From: Haliea sp.
GTDB taxonomy: Bacteria > Pseudomonadota > Gammaproteobacteria > Pseudomonadales > Halieaceae
DNA length: 64,000 nt
Assembly (NCBI GenBank): GCA_002692965.1
Contig: NZNC01000003.1
Location: 1 to 64,000, forward strand
Direction: 5' to 3'
Position 1 is the stretch's first letter, and every line of letters begins with the position of its first letter. Below the pieces are notes generated by a model. That model had not been told where the DNA came from and searched no databases. It saw nothing but the letters and a program-made list of their open reading frames with translations. This document shows, in pieces, positions 59,738-64,000 of the stretch. A program made the position numbers and the translations under genes.

Positions 59738-59895
59738 TGCCTCCGCCGGTTTCCGGCCGGGGCCCAATCTCTTGAACCCCTCCCTGGAATGGGAAGACGC
59801 AACCTGCCTGGACGGGCGACTTTGGTTAGACTGGGGCCTTCACCCGGCGCGCCCGCAAACGGCACGCGCATAATCCGATAACAGAGAGGCAGGTG

Positions 59896-61104
59896 ATGTT
59901 CTACGGTTGGTGGCTGACAGCAGCGGCGTTCGTGGTGCTCATGGTGAGCAACGGCGCGATCATGTATTCCTACAGCGTGGTGGCGGTGCCCCTGGGCGAG
60001 GCCTTCGAGGCCAGTCGCACCACCATGATGCTGGGCATGACCGGCATGACCCTGGCCGGCGGCATTGCCTCACCCTTCCTTGGCGGGCTGATCGATCGCG
60101 GTTCCCTGCGGGCCATGATGCTGCTGGGTGCCGGCGGCCTGGTGCTCGGTTACCTCGCCCTGTCCGTGGCCACCGCGAGCTGGCAGATACCGGTCATCTA
60201 TGCCCTGTTGATGATGCTGGGGGTCAACCTGCTCGGGCCCCTGACCACCTCCACCCTGCTGGCCCGCTGGTTTACCCGGCGCCGGGGCATGGCCCTGGGC
60301 GTCGCGGCGGTCGGGACCTCGGTGGGCGGCTTTGTCTTTCCACCGCTGGTGCAGTGGCTGATCGATACCCATGAGTGGCGCGTGGCCCTGCGCTACCTGG
60401 CGGTAGGTTGCCTGGTGATCACGCTGCCGGCCATCCTGATGGTGGCCAACCGCCCCGGCGACCGGGGCCTGCACCCGGATGGCGACAGCGTCGACCCCAA
60501 CGCCGGGCAGGCCGCGCCGCCGCCGCTGTCTTCCGCGGCCCTGTTGCGGGAGCGCAACTTCTGGCTGGTGGCCCTGGCCATGAGCCTGCTGTTCGGCGTC
60601 TATACGGCGCTCCTCAGCAACCTGGTGCCCTTTGCCCTGGGTGTCGGCGCCGCACCGGAGCGGGCCGCCTTCCTGATTTCCGTGCTGGCCCTTGCCGGGA
60701 TCGTCGGCAAGCTCGGTTTCGGCACCATCGCCGACCGGGTGGATCTTCGCGCCGGTCTCGCGGCGGCGATGCTGCTGGTGGTGTTGGGTCTGACGGCCTA
60801 CCTGCTGGCGGAGTCCTATACCACCCTGTTGTTGGGCAGTGTGGCCCTCGGCCTGGCAGCGGGCGGCATGCTGCCGGTGTGGGGAGCGCTGCTGGCGGTG
60901 CTGTTCGGTGCGGCGAATTACGGCCGGGTGATGGGCATGATGAACCCGGTGATCATGCCACTGACGCTGCTCGGGCCGCCCCTCGCCGGTGCGGTGTTCG
61001 ACGCCACCGGCAGTTATCAGCTGGCTTTTGTCGGCTTTATCGCGGTGCTGCTGGCAGGGCTGCTGCTGTTGCCGATGATCCGTCTGCAAAAGACCCCCGG
61101 CTGA
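59896..61104 (+). CDS. MFS transporter (monocarboxylate/oxalate-formate type)
   Basis: This 402-residue protein has about 12 TM segments. An early FYGWWLTAAAFVVLMVSNGA, the LARWFTRRRGMALGVAAVG cytoplasmic loop and the central loop PGDRGLHPDGDS between halves are typical of the monocarboxylate/OFA branch of MFS. ATG 59896 follows GAGAGG. The substrate is not clear; a small organic acid is likely. Confidence 0.85.
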   Translation: MFYGWWLTAAAFVVLMVSNGAIMYSYSVVAVPLGEAFEASRTTMMLGMTGMTLAGGIASPFLGGLIDRGSLRAMMLLGAGGLVLGYLALSVATASWQIPVIYALLMMLGVNLLGPLTTSTLLARWFTRRRGMALGVAAVGTSVGGFVFPPLVQWLIDTHEWRVALRYLAVGCLVITLPAILMVANRPGDRGLHPDGDSVDPNAGQAAPPPLSSAALLRERNFWLVALAMSLLFGVYTALLSNLVPFALGVGAAPERAAFLISVLALAGIVGKLGFGTIADRVDLRAGLAAAMLLVVLGLTAYLLAESYTTLLLGSVALGLAAGGMLPVWGALLAVLFGAANYGRVMGMMNPVIMPLTLLGPPLAGAVFDATGSYQLAFVGFIAVLLAGLLLLPMIRLQKTPG

Positions 61105-61162
61105 GGCCTCTGCGGGCCCGGTGGCGTTTGCCCCGAGCCCGGCTCGCGCCGCGAAGTACGGC

Positions 61163-62005
61163 TTAGCCCTTCTCCGCCTGCGCCGGGAACAATTTGCGGT
61201 GCAGTTGCGGTGCCCGGATCACCCCCTTGTCGTGCCAGTCCAGGGCGTCCGGTGATTCCGCCAGCCACAGCACCACCTCGGCAATCGCTTCCGGCGACGT
61301 GGGCTTGTACAGGGTGGGAATATCCTCGCCAAAACCGTTGGCCTTCATGACTTCGGTCAGCACGAAGCCGGGCTCCACGCTGAAGAAGCGCAGGCCGCTG
61401 TCGGCGTGCTCCACGCGCAGGCTGGGCACCATGCGGATCAGCGCGGCCTTGGAGGAGGGGTAGACAAAACTCCAGCCCCCCTGGTCGGCGGGTGCCGGTG
61501 GGTCGGCCAGGGCGGAGCCCGAGACCATGTTGATCACCGAGCCACTGCCTTGTGCGAGCATCCCCGGCAACAGCTTCTGGACCAGGGCGAGGGGGGTCAG
61601 CACATTGCCGCGGTAGATGTTTTCCGCCTGTTCCAGGGTTACCTCAAGCACCCGCTGCATGTTGCCCGGGCCCTGGTAGCAGGCATTGTTGAACAGCATG
61701 TCGACGCGGCCGAAGTGGGCCAGCGCGGCGTCCGCGGCGGCCAGAACACTGTCGGTATCCAGGATGTCGGATCGCAACAGCAGGGTTTCGGCGCCGTGCT
61801 CGCGCGCCGCCGCCGCGGTGGATTCGAGGCTGCCGGGCAGGGCGCTGGCCTGTGACGACCAGCTGCCGTGTTCGTGGGCCTCGCCTTCCTGCAGGGTGCG
61901 GGCGGTGAGGGCGAGGTCGTAACCGGCCCTTGCCAGCGCGACTGCGGTGGCGGCGCCGATGCCGCGACTCGCTCCGGTGATAAAGGCGACCTTGCGTGGA
62001 TTCAT
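61163..62005 (-). CDS. Short-chain dehydrogenase
   Basis: This 280-residue SDR has FITGASRGIGAATAVALARA, the NNA motif (LFNNACYQGPGNM), Ser in INMVSGSAL and YPSSKAALIRM with catalytic Tyr-Lys. A long insert follows the second strand (EGEAHEHGSWSSQASALPGS). ATG 62005 has AGGAGAG upstream. Its 5' end is separated from the enoyl-CoA hydratase stop by a 101-bp region with tandem repeats; same strand, so possibly the same transcript. Confidence 0.85.
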   Translation of the reverse strand: MNPRKVAFITGASRGIGAATAVALARAGYDLALTARTLQEGEAHEHGSWSSQASALPGSLESTAAAAREHGAETLLLRSDILDTDSVLAAADAALAHFGRVDMLFNNACYQGPGNMQRVLEVTLEQAENIYRGNVLTPLALVQKLLPGMLAQGSGSVINMVSGSALADPPAPADQGGWSFVYPSSKAALIRMVPSLRVEHADSGLRFFSVEPGFVLTEVMKANGFGEDIPTLYKPTSPEAIAEVVLWLAESPDALDWHDKGVIRAPQLHRKLFPAQAEKG

Positions 62006-62055
62006 AGCGGGCTCTCCTGGTGCTTTGATGGCGTTTCGTGGCTTGTGCGTGCTGG

Positions 62056-62106
62056 GCGTCCGGGCTTCCGGCGTCCGGGCTTTCGGCGGCCGGGCTTCCG
62101 GCGTCC
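62056..62106. repeat. 15-bp tandem repeat, about 3.4 copies
   Basis: Units GCGTCCGGGCTTCCG (62056-62070), GCGTCCGGGCTTTCG (62071-62085), GCGGCCGGGCTTCCG (62086-62100) and a partial GCGTCC. The array ends exactly at the enoyl-CoA hydratase stop codon. Confidence 0.85.
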
Positions 62107-62886
62107 TTACGTTCCACCCTCGCGCTCACGGCGACCGCGTTCAATCACGCCCTGACGACGTGACTCGATCAGCTCGGCGCTGGCGCGGCGGGCGGAGGCT
62201 ATGGCCTGTTCCTCTTCCCAGGCCAGGGCCTCGTTCAGGGGCATGGAATAACCGCGATCGATCATCGCCTTGTACTGTCGCAGTATCTCCGGCACGCAGG
62301 CGCACATCGCTTCGGCCATAGCCTTTGCCCTGGACAGCAGTTCCTCCGCCGGCAGCACATGGTTGACCAGGCCCCATTCGCGGGCCTGCTGTGCCGACAC
62401 GGGCAGGCCGGTAAAGGCGATCTCGCGGGCGCGGGAGAGGCCCACCAGACGCGGCAGGCGCTGGCTGAGGCCCCAGCCGGGCAGGATGCCCACTCGGGCG
62501 TGAGTATCCGCGAAGCGGGCGTTTTCCGAGGCGATGAGGATGTCGCAGGCGAGAGCCAGCTCGAAGCCGCCGGTAATGGCGTGACCGTTGATGGCGCCAA
62601 TGATCGGGCCGTCGAAGGCCTCCATGGCACGGGCCATGGCGTTGTTGACCTCTTCCGCGGCATTGGCGGAGTCACCCGACCCCAGCTCCTTGAGGTCGAA
62701 GCCGGCACAGAAGGCATCTCCAGCGCCGGTGATTATCAGCACCCGCACAGCCTCGTCCCGACAGCAGTCCTCCAGGGCCGCCACAAAGGCGGCGCGCAGC
62801 TCGCGGGAGAGGGCATTCTTCTGCGCTGGCCGGTTCAGGGTGAGCAGGGCATAGCCCGGATGTTTTTCCAGTAGAACGGTACTCAT
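62107..62886 (-). CDS. Enoyl-CoA hydratase/isomerase family protein
   Basis: This 259-residue crotonase-fold protein has the oxyanion-hole segment GAGDAFCAGFDLKELG and the second, GAINGHAITGGFELALACDI, followed by a typical ECH helical trimerisation region. One of the usual catalytic Glu positions is occupied in FELALACD region; the other is less sure, so the product may be a hydratase or isomerase. ATG 62886 overlaps the marR-like gene stop (ATGA), so the two are co-translated. Confidence 0.87.
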   Translation of the reverse strand: MSTVLLEKHPGYALLTLNRPAQKNALSRELRAAFVAALEDCCRDEAVRVLIITGAGDAFCAGFDLKELGSGDSANAAEEVNNAMARAMEAFDGPIIGAINGHAITGGFELALACDILIASENARFADTHARVGILPGWGLSQRLPRLVGLSRAREIAFTGLPVSAQQAREWGLVNHVLPAEELLSRAKAMAEAMCACVPEILRQYKAMIDRGYSMPLNEALAWEEEQAIASARRASAELIESRRQGVIERGRREREGGT

Positions 62887-63368
62887 GGCTCGGCTCCGTC
62901 GGTGTCGTTGTGGCCTCGCGGCTGCAGTACGTCCTGCAGGCTGCCAATGGCCTGCTGCAGCGCGGTTTCGCCGATCAGCTGCGCATAGTCCTGCCACACG
63001 CGTCGGGTGGATATGCTCAGCTCCGCGATCAGACGGTTGCCCTCGGGGGTAAAGTGTATGAGCTTGGCGCGGGAGTCACTGGGATCCACGTCCCGGTGTA
63101 CCAGGCCCATCTCCTCCAGTTCGTGGACGGCCTTCATCATGGACTGGGGGCGAATACCGGCCGCCTGGGCGAGGTCGGCGGCGCGGCTGGGACCATGGTA
63201 CCCCAGGTAGAGGAACACGCTGCGGTGCCGGGCGCCGATACCGCGGATGCCGCGGGCCGCGAGGTCGCTGTCCAGGCGTCGCTGGAAATCCCGGGTGGTC
63301 AGCATGAGGATCTCACCCAGCTGATCGCTGAGGGTGACTGCCGCGTTGTCTGGCTCGCTGGAGGCCAT
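62883..63368 (-). CDS. MarR-family transcriptional regulator
   Basis: This 161-residue winged-helix dimer has helix-turn-helix PSRAADLAQAAGIRPQSMMK and the wing DPSDSRAKLIHFTPEG (DxRxxxxxxT motif). It is first in a transcript with the enoyl-CoA hydratase and divergent from the luciferase-like gene at 63437, so it likely controls both. The 68-bp shared interval is AT-rich; no clear palindrome was settled on. Confidence 0.9.
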   Translation of the reverse strand: MASSEPDNAAVTLSDQLGEILMLTTRDFQRRLDSDLAARGIRGIGARHRSVFLYLGYHGPSRAADLAQAAGIRPQSMMKAVHELEEMGLVHRDVDPSDSRAKLIHFTPEGNRLIAELSISTRRVWQDYAQLIGETALQQAIGSLQDVLQPRGHNDTDGAEP

Positions 63369-63436
63369 CGCATTCCCGAATTTAGTAAGATAAACTGATA
63401 ATAAGCGTAGCTGTTTAGATTCCGAGAGGTCAAGTC

Positions 63437-64000
63437 ATGTTCAAGGTGTATGCGACTACCCCCGAAACCATGGGGCCCGAAGCCATTGGTGAACACGCCC
63501 GCCGTGCCGAGGCCATGGGCTTCGATGGCCTGCAGGTACCGGATGCCGTGCACGACGGTCTGTTGCTGGCGGCCCTGGCCCTGCAGGCGACCGAGCGCCT
63601 GGTGGTCGGCACCTCGGTTCTGGTGGCTTTCCCGCGCAGCCCGATGACGGTGGCGGTGGCCGCCTGGGACCTGCAGCGCCTGTCCGGGGGGCGCTTCGAG
63701 CTCGGCCTCGGCACGCAGATCCGCCAGAATATCGAGCAGCGCTACTCCGCGCGCTGGGTGGCTCCCGTGGCACAGATGCGCGAGTACGTGGAATCCCTGA
63801 AGGCGATTTTTCACAGCTTCCAGACCGGCGACAGGCTGGATTACCGCGGGGAGCATTACGCGTTCACCCGCCTGCAGCCCTTCTTCAATCCCGGCGCCAA
63901 TGACTGTCCGGCCCCCGCCGTCTTCTGTGGCGCGGTCGGGCCAGCGATGACGCGGATGGTTGGGGCGACGGCGGACGGCATGATCACCCACCCCACCAAT
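63437..64000 (+). CDS. Luciferase-like (LLM class) flavin oxidoreductase, 5' part
   Basis: The first 188 codons of an LLM-class oxidoreductase, cut by the window end. The N-terminal TIM-barrel begins VYATTPETMGPEAIGEHARR, with AEAMGFDGLQVPDAVHDGLL, and continues VGTSVLVAFPRSPM, LSGGRFELGLGTQIRQNIE and YRGEHYAFTRLQPFF. This fits the TIGR03617-type group often annotated F420-dependent. ATG 63437 follows GAGAGG. No stop before 64000. Confidence 0.85.
   Translation, partial: MFKVYATTPETMGPEAIGEHARRAEAMGFDGLQVPDAVHDGLLLAALALQATERLVVGTSVLVAFPRSPMTVAVAAWDLQRLSGGRFELGLGTQIRQNIEQRYSARWVAPVAQMREYVESLKAIFHSFQTGDRLDYRGEHYAFTRLQPFFNPGANDCPAPAVFCGAVGPAMTRMVGATADGMITHPTN

Noticed and set aside
59738-59895. 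A clear terminator and promoter between dnaE and the MFS gene
   Set aside because: Only a 5-bp stem (GCCGG/CCGGC) without T-tract and no convincing -10/-35 pair could be seen.

Overview
The window is a high-GC bacterial chromosome segment, most likely from a marine gammaproteobacterium of the Cellvibrionales/Halieaceae type. That placement is inferred from gene content and order (dapA-bamC, dapE-dapD-yffB-nth-dapC-glnD-map, then rpsB-tsf-pyrH-frr-uppS-cdsA-dxr-rseP-bamA-skp-lpxD-fabZ-lpxA-lpxB-rnhB-dnaE) together with CoA-ester and steroid-type enzymes; no 16S gene is present to confirm it.

Region 1 (1-6268) is accessory DNA. An IS91-group element with its own tyrosine recombinase has been split by an IS66-family insertion at 1727-4175, with a perfect 8-bp target duplication. 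Downstream lies AT-richer DNA holding two attC-like integron recombination sites that bracket a HEPN-like gene, followed by a DUF3024 gene overlapping a small membrane protein gene.

Region 2 (6269-12007) holds an MDR oxidoreductase, a DUF1415 protein, the ABC-F ATPase YbiT, a LysR regulator and a cytochrome b561/YceI pair.

Region 3 (12026-16159) is a tightly overlapping four-gene operon (DUF3348, a MotA/ZorA-like DUF802 protein with a very long coiled-coil tail, a MotB/ZorB-like OmpA protein, DUF2894) behind a good promoter and a structured leader. It looks like an uncharacterised ion-driven 5:2 motor with no known effector and is the best candidate here for an undescribed system.

Region 4 (16268-19794) has a solitary ectoine synthase gene without ectA or ectB, a GNAT acetyltransferase, an HDAC-family deacetylase and a convergent ATP-grasp enzyme.

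Region 5 (20137-26931) has a thiolase/DUF35 pair and a 3-alpha-hydroxysteroid-dehydrogenase-like SDR, facing an Mla/MCE-type lipid ABC transporter operon (MlaE with a STAS-like domain, MlaF, MCE protein, PqiC-like lipoprotein), then a secreted DUF3806 protein.

Region 6 (27113-41295) carries lysine/diaminopimelate biosynthesis (dapA, dapE, dapD, dapC) with bamC, an LRR lipoprotein, a nucleotide-cyclase-like/HD-hydrolase pair coupled to rsmJ and an SDR, yffB, nth, glnD and map.

Region 7 (41506-59737) is the essential translation, envelope and replication series from rpsB to dnaE, nearly all with overlapping or abutting genes.

Region 8 (59896-64000) has an MFS transporter, an SDR, an enoyl-CoA hydratase with a MarR regulator, and the 5' part of a luciferase-like monooxygenase gene cut by the window end.
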